Shown here: piece after piece, positions 16,849 to 25,099 of the stretch
How the letters are laid out: each line of letters starts with the position of its first letter
Position numbering within the stretch: position 1 is the first letter of the stretch
Source of the DNA: Bacillus sp. es.036
GTDB taxonomy: Bacteria > Bacillota > Bacilli > Bacillales > Guptibacillaceae
NCBI RefSeq assembly: GCF_002563635.1
Contig: NZ_PDIZ01000001.1
Coordinates: forward strand, 2,418,001 to 2,482,000
Length of the DNA stretch: 64,000 nucleotides
Direction of reading: 5' to 3'
Notes under the pieces: model-generated
Told to the model about the DNA's origin: nothing
What the model saw: the letters and a program-made list of their open reading frames with translations, nothing else
The model's database searches: none
Program-made: the position numbers and the translations under genes

Positions 16849-17703
16849 ATGAATGCTCTGAAAGGCGTATGGCTTAGCATTGCTGCATACCTAATACTTT
16901 CAATCATAAAATTAGGTGCTGGATACCTGTTAGGTTCCGAGGCTCTGTTAGCAGATGGTTGGAACAATGCATCGGACATTGTAGCATCAGTTGCCGTCTT
17001 AATTGGAATGAGGATTTCTCTCAAACCACCAGATCTTAATCATCCATACGGACATTCTCGAGCAGAAACGGTCTCTTCCTTATTTGCCTCTTTCGTGATG
17101 TTTGCAATTGGTATTCAGGTCCTCTTCCATACAGCGACCGTTTTAATAAACGGAACCGTTTCATCTCCTCCATTAACATCCGCATGGGTAGCTCTTCTAG
17201 GAATGCTTGTTATGGGGAGTGTCTATCTTTTTAATTCCAGACTCGCTAAAAAAACAGGCAGTCATGGACTAATGGCTGCAGCAAAAGACAACTTATCAGA
17301 CGCACTTGTAAGCCTTGGAGCCTTTGTTGGAATTATCGGCGCACAATTTAACATGCACTGGTTGGATCCTTTAACAGGATTTATCGTAGGCCTTATCATC
17401 TGTAAAACCGCTTACGATATTTTTAGGGATTCTTCTCTCATGCTTACTGATGGTTTTGACAAAGAGAAACTAAATGATATCGAAGCAACGATTCAAGAGA
17501 TTGACGGCGTTGAAACGCTTGTAGATATTAAAGCGAGGATGGCTGGAAATAAGATCATTGTTGATGCTGTCGTTGAAGTAGCGCCTTATTTAAACATTAA
17601 AGAAGGTCATAGTATTACAGATGAAATTGAAGCACAGCTCGAGAAAGAGCACGATATACGGAATGCAACCATTCATGTGGAGCCCGGAAAAGAAACCATC
17701 TAA
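16849..17703 (+). CDS. Cation diffusion facilitator, probably manganese exporter (MneP/MneS type)
   Basis: 284-residue CDF transporter with six transmembrane segments and a C-terminal cytoplasmic ferredoxin-like domain (from about residue 200, VETLVDIKARMAGN...). Helix 2 contains ADGWNNASD (N-x3-D) and helix 5 contains KDNLSD (D-x3-D). The zinc-type His in helix 5 is absent; an N/D quartet is typical of manganese CDF proteins, so Mn(II) efflux is the best guess. HPYGHSRAE is the conserved cytoplasmic loop. Start ATG 16849 has AGGTG six bases upstream; the GTG at 16840 has no site. A bidirectional terminator follows. Confidence 0.88.
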   Translation: MNALKGVWLSIAAYLILSIIKLGAGYLLGSEALLADGWNNASDIVASVAVLIGMRISLKPPDLNHPYGHSRAETVSSLFASFVMFAIGIQVLFHTATVLINGTVSSPPLTSAWVALLGMLVMGSVYLFNSRLAKKTGSHGLMAAAKDNLSDALVSLGAFVGIIGAQFNMHWLDPLTGFIVGLIICKTAYDIFRDSSLMLTDGFDKEKLNDIEATIQEIDGVETLVDIKARMAGNKIIVDAVVEVAPYLNIKEGHSITDEIEAQLEKEHDIRNATIHVEPGKETI

Positions 17704-17705
17704 CT

Positions 17706-17746
17706 AAAACAAAAAGTCCAGTTCAACGAACTGGACTTTTTGTTTT
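17706..17746. terminator. Bidirectional terminator between the CDF gene and ytkD
   Basis: Inverted repeat with 19-base arms, ACAAAAAGTCCAGTTC and complement, around a 3-base loop, with A and T runs at both ends, between convergent genes. Confidence 0.9.
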
Positions 17747-17769
17747 AGCTACTATCGTTAGATTCTTCC

Positions 17770-18240
17770 CTACAAATAATTAAGATGCTTTAAACTATAT
17801 GTAAGGACTTGATCCTTCATCATAAAACTATAATGCTCATTTAAGTGAAGGTCTTTCGGAAGTGTTTTTAGCTTGACGGGTCCTTTCGTTTCCATATAAT
17901 CATCTTTTTTCACGAGATGATCAATGTCAGCATAGTAGACGTTTTTAATGATTGTACCGCCTTTTCCTTCTACCCGATACTGCCCTACGTACTTAAGACG
18001 CTTTACAACGCCTCCTGTTTCTTCGTAAACTTCACGAACAGCAGCTTCTTCCGCATTTTCACCCTCTTCCACCTTGCCACCAGGAAACTCAATGCCTCTT
18101 CTTGAATGTTCCGTTAACAACCATTGATTTTCGAGGCGACAAATAACCCAAACATGCTTCGGATCTGAGGAGTACGGGTGGTCCTGGAAGGAAAATGTTA
18201 CCTGATTATGATAGTAATCTGTAAACATAAATTCGCTCAT
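17770..18240 (-). CDS. ytkD: Nudix hydrolase (YtkD type)
   Basis: 156 residues. The Nudix box begins with GGKVEEGENAEEAAVREVYE (about residues 54-73) and continues ETGG, matching Gx5Ex7REUxEExGU. In B. subtilis YtkD is a nucleoside-triphosphate/8-oxo-dGTP pyrophosphohydrolase with reported mRNA 5'-pyrophosphatase activity. Length and position (near ytlACD and the men cluster) match that orthologue. No targeting signal. It is convergent with the CDF gene. Confidence 0.88.
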   Translation of the reverse strand: MSEFMFTDYYHNQVTFSFQDHPYSSDPKHVWVICRLENQWLLTEHSRRGIEFPGGKVEEGENAEEAAVREVYEETGGVVKRLKYVGQYRVEGKGGTIIKNVYYADIDHLVKKDDYMETKGPVKLKTLPKDLHLNEHYSFMMKDQVLTYSLKHLNYL

Positions 18241-18354
18241 TTGATAACCTCGTCCTTTAGTTTCTTACTTTATTGTAAAAGAGTAGCCTGTCCTTGTCCA
18301 ATCCCCCTATATAAAAAGTGAAAACAAGATCCTCCATTTCTGAAATCAATAATA

Positions 18355-18381
18355 AAACGCACGGCATTTAACCGTGCGTTT
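18355..18381 (-). terminator. Terminator of the lipoprotein gene at 18385
   Basis: AAACGCACGG / CCGTGCGTTT arms, seven-base loop; on the minus strand a T-rich tail follows. Confidence 0.8.
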
Positions 18382-18384
18382 GTC

Positions 18385-18921
18385 TTATTTAATCTCAAAA
18401 TTTTTAATGATCCAGTGATTGTTTTCATAAATAAAATCAATATCAATTGTATAAGTACCATAAAGATCCGATTGGTTTGATTGGGTTAGCTTGTATTCAA
18501 ATTCACTTATTTGATCTAACTCATACGGCTTATCTGTATTTACCCATGGAAAGAGTTCAGTAGGAACAAGGTAAAGACCACCTTCTCGTTCCTCAAAGTA
18601 AACATCAGCGATTTGAGAAGAGAGCTCTTTTGACGCTATCTTCTGTAAATGCTGCTCAACTTCCTCGATTGACTGAAACTGTTTCACTTTATAATTAGCA
18701 TCAGTTTCTTGAACAATACGGTCAATAAGGTCAGTTGATAGTTGTTCAACATTAGGTTTTTCTACTGCCATTGTCTTTGCTTCAGCTTTGTTTTCAATGG
18801 AAGACATCACCATTTGTGAATGCTCTTCCGCAACTTTTGATATTTCCGCACCACAGCCTGAAGTGAATGTAAGGGCACCTACCAACATGGCTATACTTAT
18901 GTATTTTCTCAAGTTACTCAT
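18385..18921 (-). CDS. Predicted lipoprotein, function unknown
   Basis: 178 residues. A signal peptide with lipobox FTSGC (Cys at about residue 23) predicts an outer-face membrane lipoprotein. The mature part is charged and mostly helical up to residue ~100, then predicted beta-strands ending in YTIDIDFIYENNHWIIKNFEIK-like alternation (NTF2-like appearance, unproven). It is monocistronic: own terminator downstream, divergent EcsB-like gene upstream. The start has AAAGGATGAG upstream. No known family recognised. Confidence 0.75.
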   Translation of the reverse strand: MSNLRKYISIAMLVGALTFTSGCGAEISKVAEEHSQMVMSSIENKAEAKTMAVEKPNVEQLSTDLIDRIVQETDANYKVKQFQSIEEVEQHLQKIASKELSSQIADVYFEEREGGLYLVPTELFPWVNTDKPYELDQISEFEYKLTQSNQSDLYGTYTIDIDFIYENNHWIIKNFEIK

Positions 18922-19128
18922 CCTTTTAATTATTGTAGTATTTCATCGTTACTAATCACTTTCCTCATGAAGTCAAGTGTCAAACAAACTAGTCGATAAT
19001 TAAGTCTTTTTTACTATAATTTTTAGAAGAAAGATGCAAATTCAATAAAATCGATTACAATAATAATACGAATAAATAAACGAAATGTTTCGATTTTTTA
19101 GAATGCATTTCAGATAGGAGAACCTTCA

Positions 19129-20289
19129 TTGACAGAGCTATGGAAAAAAAGATTCGACCATTATATACGCCATCGCTTAAGCTATTTAAGTTATATTTTT
19201 CAAGGTGGATTTCTCATAGCAGTACTTCTTGCAGGTGGCTTCGGGGCTGTCTACTATCGACGCTTACTGGATGCGATTCCAGAAAATTTCCCAACACTAA
19301 TTGTCACGATCTTAATAATTAGTACTGTAATCAGTTCACTCAAAGTAAAGTTCTTTCTCTTGCCAGCTGACCGGGTTTTTCTATTAGCATATGAAGGGCG
19401 GATGGAGAAGTATATCCGATATAGCTCCTTTTATTCATACGTTCGCTCTCTTCCTATCATTATACTCACTGGTTTACTGACGACTCCTGTATTCATTCGA
19501 TTAGGCTTTGAAAAGAACGACCTTATTGTCGGATGCATTACGCTATTCACGCTTAATTTCCTATCTTTCTTAGTTATTATCCGTTCCTACATAGTAAAGA
19601 TAAAATGGTTTCGCTTTTATTTATTGGTTATGAATAGTGCGGTTCTTTACTTGACGATAAAAGGAACTGTTTGGATCGGCGTACTCCTTTCGATTGCGCT
19701 CATCACTCTTCCTTTTCTTTTGCGCAGGAAAAAAATGCTACAGTGGGAAAGATTGATCGAACTTGAAGCTTCACAAAAAAACCGCTTTGAGCAATTTGCT
19801 AACCTCTTCGTTGACGTTCCTTCATTACAAAATCAAGTACGGGCGCGAAGATACTTTGGATTTGTTCTTTCATTAATTCATGTTAATGATCCACGTCTTT
19901 ATCTTTCAGTTCGAACTTTTTTACGTAAAGGCTCATATGTTTGGATGTACCTCAGGTTACTTGTGTTAGGAGCACTCATTCTTTCCTATTCGTCTAGTGA
20001 GATCATCACTTTTCTATTCGTTCCTCTTTGTCTGTGGGTAACTTACCAACAACTTATTGCAATAATAAAAGAACAGTACCGGGATACATTTCTCGTCATT
20101 CTTCAAGACAACTTGACATGTCATTCGATCGTTAAGATGATTTTCGGTTTATTGATCCTGCAGTCTTTCATCTATAGTTTTATTCAGCTTCCTGGATTAC
20201 ATGAAGCTTTCATTGTTCTTTTGGAAGGTTTACTATTTTCTTATGTACTCACGATGAAAAAAGAGACGAACGATAAAAAGAGGAACTGA
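19129..20289 (+). CDS. EcsB/YthQ-family ABC exporter membrane subunit without adjacent ATPase
   Basis: 386 residues, mostly hydrophobic, with about eight to ten transmembrane segments. The motif PADRVFLLAYEGRMEKYIRYS near residue 80 is typical of EcsB-type proteins, as is the positively charged loop RRKKMLQWERLIELE near 195. EcsB works with the ATPase EcsA; in B. subtilis the paralogue YthQ pairs with YthP. No ATPase gene is next to this one: the neighbours are a lipoprotein gene on the other strand and a YjcZ-type small gene. The start is TTG with AGGAG eight bases upstream. A strong terminator follows. Its partner must be encoded elsewhere if it is functional. Confidence 0.8.
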   Translation: MTELWKKRFDHYIRHRLSYLSYIFQGGFLIAVLLAGGFGAVYYRRLLDAIPENFPTLIVTILIISTVISSLKVKFFLLPADRVFLLAYEGRMEKYIRYSSFYSYVRSLPIIILTGLLTTPVFIRLGFEKNDLIVGCITLFTLNFLSFLVIIRSYIVKIKWFRFYLLVMNSAVLYLTIKGTVWIGVLLSIALITLPFLLRRKKMLQWERLIELEASQKNRFEQFANLFVDVPSLQNQVRARRYFGFVLSLIHVNDPRLYLSVRTFLRKGSYVWMYLRLLVLGALILSYSSSEIITFLFVPLCLWVTYQQLIAIIKEQYRDTFLVILQDNLTCHSIVKMIFGLLILQSFIYSFIQLPGLHEAFIVLLEGLLFSYVLTMKKETNDKKRN

Positions 20290-20318
20290 CTTAAATGAGT
20301 CAGTTCCTCTTGCTTTTT
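20278..20318 (+). terminator. Terminator of the ecsB-like gene
   Basis: AAGAGGAACTGACT and complement around a 6-base loop, then GCTTTTTAA. Confidence 0.85.
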
Positions 20319-20320
20319 AA

Positions 20321-20461
20321 CTAACAATAAGGATTGTAGTTTGCTCCGCCAACGCCTGGTCCGTGACCATAGCCGCCGCCAAATGCGCCAGCTCCTACAA
20401 TAATTAATAAGATAAACAAGACAACAATTAACGCAAATCCTTTACCATATCCTCCGCTCAT
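20321..20461 (-). CDS. YjcZ-family small spore-associated membrane protein (46 aa)
   Basis: Begins [20 protein letters not shown] and ends in a glycine-rich tail with [12 protein letters not shown] and NPYC. This is the typical YjcZ/YosA-like pattern of tiny Bacillus proteins made during sporulation: Gly-rich N-terminus, one transmembrane helix, Gly/Tyr-rich tail. GAGGGGG lies seven bases before ATG. Small, but start, site and family pattern agree. It ends next to the ecsB-like terminator. Confidence 0.85.
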   Translation of the reverse strand: MSGGYGKGFALIVVLFILLIIVGAGAFGGGYGHGPGVGGANYNPYC

Positions 20462-20626
20462 CTTTATCCCCCTCATTAAGATTCATTCACTACATTATTA
20501 CTTTATGTCACTGAGATCATTTAGGAAGGGCAGGAGCGGAGTTCTTATAAAAAAAACAATCTTATTCTTTATTACTCTTGATTGCAGAACGGTTTAGTAA
20601 CAAGCATTATGTATTGATAAACAAAA

Positions 20627-20648
20627 AAAAGAGGCATATGCCCCTAAT
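20627..20648 (-). terminator. Weak terminator after the 112-residue paralogue gene
   Basis: Short inverted repeat AGGGGCATATGCCTCT followed by eight T residues on the minus strand; overlaps the stop codon. Confidence 0.5.
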
Positions 20649-20982
20649 TTCTTGTGTTATGGTTAAGTGCAGATAAAACACCCATTTGATCAATTTGCGC
20701 TTTTGTCTTATCTGTTCCTAATCGATAAATCATTTGATAAAGCTCATAAATCGCTTCATCTGTCCAGTCACGATGGCTGTCTACTTCATCTTCATTAAAA
20801 TGGTTTAATGAAAAGAAATCATTTTGCTGCACATATTTCTGTGAGCGCAACTTCTCAATCGTGCGCTCGAGTTCCATTTTTTCTACTTTTGTGGCTCTAA
20901 TTTCAAATGCATTCATTTGCATACCAACATTTGTCTCATGAAGCTCGCCTTTTGGTGTTACAAAATACGTCTCACGTACCAT
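20644..20982 (-). CDS. Uncharacterised small protein, paralogue of 2827-3129
   Basis: 112 residues, charged, no membrane segment. The central part is rich in Lys/Glu with a coiled-coil-like stretch (KVEKMELERTIEKLRSQ) and a conserved C-terminal motif IYRLGTDKTKAQIDQMGVL shared with the protein at 2827-3129. The start ATG has GGAGGTGAG upstream. The upstream gene at 21005-21229 ends 22 bases before, so the two probably form an operon. Function unknown. Confidence 0.8.
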   Translation of the reverse strand: MVRETYFVTPKGELHETNVGMQMNAFEIRATKVEKMELERTIEKLRSQKYVQQNDFFSLNHFNEDEVDSHRDWTDEAIYELYQMIYRLGTDKTKAQIDQMGVLSALNHNTRN

Positions 20983-21004
20983 TGCTTCTCACCTCCATGA
21001 AGAT

Positions 21005-21229
21005 TTAAACAGGACTAACTTCTGAGTGGCTATATCCTTTATACTCATGCTGAGCTGCATCAATTGTTTTTTCAACAGTGTCAAGTCTTGAATGAAAAGA
21101 TCCAACGTCGCGCCCCTGTTTCTTCGCTTCCTCGACGCGCTCATCAAAATTTTTTTCCTTCGTTGCTTCTGCTTCAACATGAAATTGTTTCTTATCATGA
21201 TCGACGATAACTTGAATAAATTTCTCCAT
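21005..21229 (-). CDS. Small hypothetical protein (74 aa)
   Basis: Charged cytoplasmic protein beginning MEKFIQVIVDHDKKQFHVEAE, an alternating beta-strand-like start followed by a helical part with KNFDERVEEAKKQGRDV. GGAAAGAGC precedes the ATG. It is the first gene of a likely two-gene operon with 20644-20982. Family not recognised. Overlapping frames in this stretch lack a comparable site. Confidence 0.7.
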   Translation of the reverse strand: MEKFIQVIVDHDKKQFHVEAEATKEKNFDERVEEAKKQGRDVGSFHSRLDTVEKTIDAAQHEYKGYSHSEVSPV

Positions 21230-21368
21230 TGCTCTTTCCTCCTCTTTATCTTATCGTGTTTGTCACTTTACCCGTTTCAGATGAAGATTAATCTTTTCAT
21301 TAAAAACGAATACGCTCAAATTTGTGTTAAAATGAAGGGATGAATCCATAAGAACTCAGGTGATGATC

Positions 21369-23540
21369 ATGAATTTTACAACAACACCGCATCAAGCAGT
21401 GACTGAATTGGACCTTTCTGCTCCTTTAACACCCCATTCGTCTATTAGGCCATTGGAAGATGAAGCAGAACAGGCTTTTTTTCATGAATTAGAAAAAAAA
21501 GGCATTTACCTTAATGAACCCCAAACAAAAGCAGTCAAACATACAGAAGGTCCTCTTTTAACAATTGCAGGAGCTGGTAGTGGGAAAACATCCGTTTTAA
21601 CAACACGAACCGCGTTTCTAATTACAGTTAAGGAGAAAGACCCTTCTAGCATTCTACTTATTACTTTCACTAGAAAAGCATCTGAAGAAATGCGACAGCG
21701 TATTAGTCACTTACCAGGCGTTTCTCCACAAGACTCAGGGAGATTAACAGCAGGAACCTTTCACTCGATATTTCTGAAATTATTAAGAAGTCTCGGCTAT
21801 AATCAAAAAATATTGAATAGCGATCGTCACAAACAAATTATTATGAAAAACATTTTAAAAAAGATGAAAAGTCCAGAAGCTTCTTTACCAGAAATTATGC
21901 TTTCATCCATTTCGTCTTGTAAAGTAAAGATGATGGAACCTTGCGATGTTCCCGATCATAAAGAAACGGAAGAACTGAAAAAAGCTTACACAGAATACGA
22001 AGAGTGGAAAACAGCTAATCACTATATGGACTTTGATGACATTCTTGTGTTTATGTATCGAGAATTTAATCAAAACCCAGCCCTTCTTCAAAAAATGCAA
22101 AATCGGTTTCAGTACATCTTAGTTGATGAATTTCAAGATACAAACCCAATTCAATACGAGTTGATAAAACAAATTGCTGCCCCGCAAAACAATCTATTTG
22201 TCGTCGGGGATGATGATCAGGTAATCTATTCCTTTAACGGAGCAAATAGTTCGATTATTTTAGAATTCGATCGCACTTATCCAGATGCGGCAGTTGTTAC
22301 GCTCGACACAAATTATCGATCAGCACCTCCCATCGTAGGACTAGGTAATCACGTGATTAAACATAACACGTATCGAAGGGCGAAGACGATGAATGCAACA
22401 AACAAAGATGGAAAGCAACCTTTCTATCTTCGACCTGCAACAACAGAAGATGAAGCAGGATATGTTCTTCGTCATATTCGCGAGCAAAAAAGAGAATGGA
22501 AAGATATCGCCATTCTGACAAGAACTTATACAAATGCTCGAGCTCTTTTCGAACAATTGATTGAGCAGGATATCCCTTTTAATGCACAAGGAATGAAACA
22601 GGTCTTTTATGAACAATCCATCATCAAAGGTATGATGGAACATCTTCGTCTTGCGTATGAACATCAAAACCTTGACGCTACGGCCGCTATTCTTCCCTCT
22701 TTATTTATTAATCAAGAAGCTGGTATGCGTCATATCGAGATGGAAAATTTTGTTGACCCTGTTGATTTTCCTTTAGTTCATTTAAAATCATGGAAAACGC
22801 TTCGTGATTTCCAAAAGAAGTCGATTGATCGACGTATTCGTCTCATTCAGGAAGCAAAGCGTCACCAACCACAAAAGGCAATCCAATTATTGCGTGACGA
22901 TTATATGAAACACCTTGATAGTGCGAATGATGAAGCTTTAACGGTTCACAAAACTACCCTTAAAGAAATGATGGACGAGCTAGAGTTCTCAAGCTCACGC
23001 TTTGAAACAATTCCTGAATTTCTAGCTTATGTTGATCGCATCATCCAACGCTTTAATGAGCACAAAAAAAAGGCAAGCGCTGCGAACGGACTATCCCTGT
23101 TATCCATTCATCAGTCAAAAGGACTGGAGTTCCCTGTCGTTTACGTGATTGGCGCTTCAGAAACAATATTGCCACACGTCTCAGCACTTAACTCTATGAA
23201 AGATAAAGAAGCTTCTCAGAAGGAGTTATATATAAAAAACCCAACTGCTGACCTTGAAGAGGAACGTCGGCTTTGTTACGTTGCGATTACACGGGCAAAA
23301 GAAGAGCTTTATATTTGTTCACCTGAAAAGCACCTTGGAAAACAAACGCCAGTCTCCCGTTTTTTAACAGACGCTTTTAAAAAGAAAATAAAGCAAGAAG
23401 GAAAATCAGTGAAAGCCTGGGTTTGTAGCAGTGAATTCTGCAAAGGATGGATGAAGGTTGAAGGGAATGAGCAACCTGCTCAAAAGTCATGTCCTCTCTG
23501 TGAAAAGCCGATGGTTATATCACAAAAGTTCGTTAAATAA
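21369..23540 (+). CDS. UvrD/PcrA-superfamily 3'-5' DNA helicase with C-terminal zinc motif (YjcD-like)
   Basis: About 723 residues, SF1A helicase. Q-motif LNEPQTKAV near 50, Walker A AGAGSGKTS near 68, motif Ia LITFTRKASEEMRQRI, motif II LVDEFQDTNPIQ near 255, motif III VGDDDQVIYSFNGA, motif IV TLDTNYRS, motif V LLSIHQSKGLEFPVVYVIG, motif VI YVAITRAKEELYI. The tail has WVCSSEFCKGW and SCPLCEKP, a C-x4-C plus C-x2-C pattern that may bind zinc. It is similar in type to B. subtilis YjcD rather than PcrA. The start at 21369 has AGGTG six bases upstream. Probable role in DNA repair or recombination. Confidence 0.88.
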   Translation: MNFTTTPHQAVTELDLSAPLTPHSSIRPLEDEAEQAFFHELEKKGIYLNEPQTKAVKHTEGPLLTIAGAGSGKTSVLTTRTAFLITVKEKDPSSILLITFTRKASEEMRQRISHLPGVSPQDSGRLTAGTFHSIFLKLLRSLGYNQKILNSDRHKQIIMKNILKKMKSPEASLPEIMLSSISSCKVKMMEPCDVPDHKETEELKKAYTEYEEWKTANHYMDFDDILVFMYREFNQNPALLQKMQNRFQYILVDEFQDTNPIQYELIKQIAAPQNNLFVVGDDDQVIYSFNGANSSIILEFDRTYPDAAVVTLDTNYRSAPPIVGLGNHVIKHNTYRRAKTMNATNKDGKQPFYLRPATTEDEAGYVLRHIREQKREWKDIAILTRTYTNARALFEQLIEQDIPFNAQGMKQVFYEQSIIKGMMEHLRLAYEHQNLDATAAILPSLFINQEAGMRHIEMENFVDPVDFPLVHLKSWKTLRDFQKKSIDRRIRLIQEAKRHQPQKAIQLLRDDYMKHLDSANDEALTVHKTTLKEMMDELEFSSSRFETIPEFLAYVDRIIQRFNEHKKKASAANGLSLLSIHQSKGLEFPVVYVIGASETILPHVSALNSMKDKEASQKELYIKNPTADLEEERRLCYVAITRAKEELYICSPEKHLGKQTPVSRFLTDAFKKKIKQEGKSVKAWVCSSEFCKGWMKVEGNEQPAQKSCPLCEKPMVISQKFVK

Positions 23541-23669
23541 GTCGTAATGATGTCATGGTATTAAGCATTGTTGCGCTTTGATTACAAATTATTTAAGAGA
23601 CGTTTAACTTACGGATTTCCCCCTTCAAACGTGCTATAGTAGAAAAAAACGCGCAACAGGAGGGCTCCG

Positions 23670-23858
23670 ATGAGCAGCATTCGTTACGAAACCATCTTTC
23701 AGAAACAGCTTGGCAACGGTACGATTATCGGAATAATGGATTACCTTGAAGGCAAGCTGATCAGACTGAACTTAAATGATAAGGAGCCGGAGTACCTTAA
23801 CCCGGAGTTAAAGGAATTCTTTCAACAAGAGCGTATGAAAGTGAACCTTCATCAATAA
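23670..23858 (+). CDS. Small hypothetical protein (62 aa)
   Basis: Soluble protein beginning MSSIRYETIFQKQLGNGTIIG, with a beta-rich first half and a helical, charged end (LKEFFQQERMK). Unknown function. ACAGGAGGG lies seven bases before ATG and a strong terminator follows. It is independent of the helicase gene (gap 129 bases). Confidence 0.75.
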   Translation: MSSIRYETIFQKQLGNGTIIGIMDYLEGKLIRLNLNDKEPEYLNPELKEFFQQERMKVNLHQ

Positions 23859-23873
23859 TAGTTACAATAAATC

Positions 23874-23914
23874 AAACGGCCTCCCGTGAATTATTTTGGG
23901 AGGCCGTTTTTTTG
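23874..23914 (+). terminator. Terminator of the 62-residue gene
   Basis: AAACGGCCTCCC and complement around a 12-base loop, then seven T residues. Confidence 0.88.
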
Positions 23915-24085
23915 TATAGAGATGAAGGTGGATGACATCTTAATAACTAAGCTAACGTTTCATCACTTCCCTTTAAATACTAGTCTTTTTTACCTATTCT
24001 TCACAAAAAAAGGTTTGATATAAAAAGTGAAAAGGGTATACCAATAGTAGCAAAGAACATTGCTATATTGAAGGAGGAAGTCATA

Positions 24086-24157
24086 ATGTTAAAACAAGTT
24101 CTAGTTATTGTCGGTATTGTTGTAGTCGTTGCATTTGTTGTCAGTGCTTTATTCTAG
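24086..24157 (+). CDS. Tiny single-helix membrane peptide (23 aa)
   Basis: Begins MLKQ, followed by an uninterrupted hydrophobic run of Val, Ile, Ala and Leu to the end (VLVIVGIVVVVAFVVSALF). AAGGAGGA sits eight bases before ATG, a near-perfect ribosome binding site. A second peptide of the same design follows 59 bases later, and a terminator closes the pair. Function unknown; one transmembrane helix with a basic N-terminus is all that can be said. Confidence 0.6.
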   Translation: MLKQVLVIVGIVVVVAFVVSALF

Positions 24158-24216
24158 AAGACAACATAATTAAAGCTATGGATGAACTAAATTGACTTTA
24201 TCAAGGAGGAATAGCA

Positions 24217-24285
24217 ATGGTACGCACGATTCTTATGATTATTGGCGCAGTCGCTGTTATCGCAGCAATCATTTCATTTATTTAA
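24217..24285 (+). CDS. Tiny single-helix membrane peptide (22 aa), tandem paralogue
   Basis: Begins MVRT and continues as one hydrophobic helix (ILMIIGAVAVIAAIISFI). AAGGAGGA again lies at good distance from ATG. It shares design with the peptide at 24086-24157 (basic residue at position 3, hydrophobic rest, same size), which suggests duplication. Followed by a strong terminator. Too short for homology; the two matched ribosome binding sites are the main evidence. Confidence 0.6.
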   Translation: MVRTILMIIGAVAVIAAIISFI

Positions 24286-24341
24286 AACCTTACATTTTAT
24301 GATTCATTAAGCAATTGAAATTTTACTATTACTTATAATTT

Positions 24342-24378
24342 AAAGAAGTCGAGCCCACAAGAGGCTCGACTTCTTTTT
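24342..24378 (+). terminator. Terminator after the two tiny membrane peptides
   Basis: AAAGAAGTCGAGCC and complement around a 7-base loop, followed by five T residues. Confidence 0.88.
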
Positions 24379-24388
24379 AAGTTATCTA

Positions 24389-24475
24389 TTAATCATTCTT
24401 TTTCATGTTTTTTTTGGCTTCATCAACTTTGGACTTTGGAATGTATATAAAGATCGCTTTTTTATTATTATTCAT
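24389..24475 (-). CDS. Possible 28-residue basic protein
   Basis: Begins MNNNKKAIFIYIPKSKVDEA and ends in KKNMKKND; AAGGAGATTTAT precedes the ATG. Lys-rich with a short hydrophobic patch. The ribosome binding site is good, but the length gives little coding evidence. No promoter or terminator clearly belongs to it. Confidence 0.45.
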   Translation of the reverse strand: MNNNKKAIFIYIPKSKVDEAKKNMKKND

Positions 24476-24758
24476 ATAAATCTCCTTCAGAGTTGATTTA
24501 GTTTACCCTCATTCATTCTACTCGATAATGACGTCTATAAGCAATGATCCCTTCCAAAAGAAGTGAAAACACTGCGTTAGTACTAAATGTTCTGACAATC
24601 GTGATGCCTTTTATCGAAACTTGTGACTAAAACTGTCAAGAAATCGAGATAACTTCGACTTCTATTCTTGGACGAGGATTGATATACTGATTGTAAATTG
24701 TGTGATTCTGATCAATTAAAATGGGTCACAATAGCTTATTTAAAGGAGTGAACTCCAT

Positions 24759-25055
24759 TTGTTGAAACAACCATTAAAACTATTCAGAGGGGTCGGCTAT
24801 GCGGAAGGAATTTCGTTTCTATTGCTACTAGGAATTGCGATGCCTCTTAAATACTTGATGGACATTCCGATGGCCGTCACGATTGTTGGAGCCTTACACG
24901 GCGGATTATTCGTTCTCTATCTTGCCGTCATCCTTTACGTCACCATTGTTAAACGCTGGTCTTTTATTAAGGCGACGCTTGCCGTTGTCTCTTCCGTCAT
25001 TCCATTCGGACCGTTTATCTTTGATGCACGTATTGTGAAAGATTCAGAAGCGTAA
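24759..25055 (+). CDS. DUF3817-family membrane protein
   Basis: 98 residues with three hydrophobic segments, in the typical DUF3817 pattern: FRGVGYAEGISFLLLLGIAMPLKY, then GALHGGLFVLYLAVI with a conserved His-Gly, then AVVSSVIPFGPFIFDARI at the end. Integral membrane protein of unknown role; in actinobacteria and bacilli the domain also occurs fused to transporters. The start is TTG at 24759 with AAGGAG about ten bases upstream (a second TTG follows directly). A terminator follows. Confidence 0.85.
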   Translation: MLKQPLKLFRGVGYAEGISFLLLLGIAMPLKYLMDIPMAVTIVGALHGGLFVLYLAVILYVTIVKRWSFIKATLAVVSSVIPFGPFIFDARIVKDSEA

Positions 25056-25058
25056 ATG

Positions 25059-25092
25059 AAAGGCAGGACCTTTAACAGGCTCTGCCTTTTTG
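25059..25092 (+). terminator. Terminator of the DUF3817 gene
   Basis: AAAGGCAG / CTGCCTTT arms with a 15-base loop, then TTTTT; next to the convergent menC stop. Confidence 0.7.
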
Positions 25093-25099
25093 CATGCGC

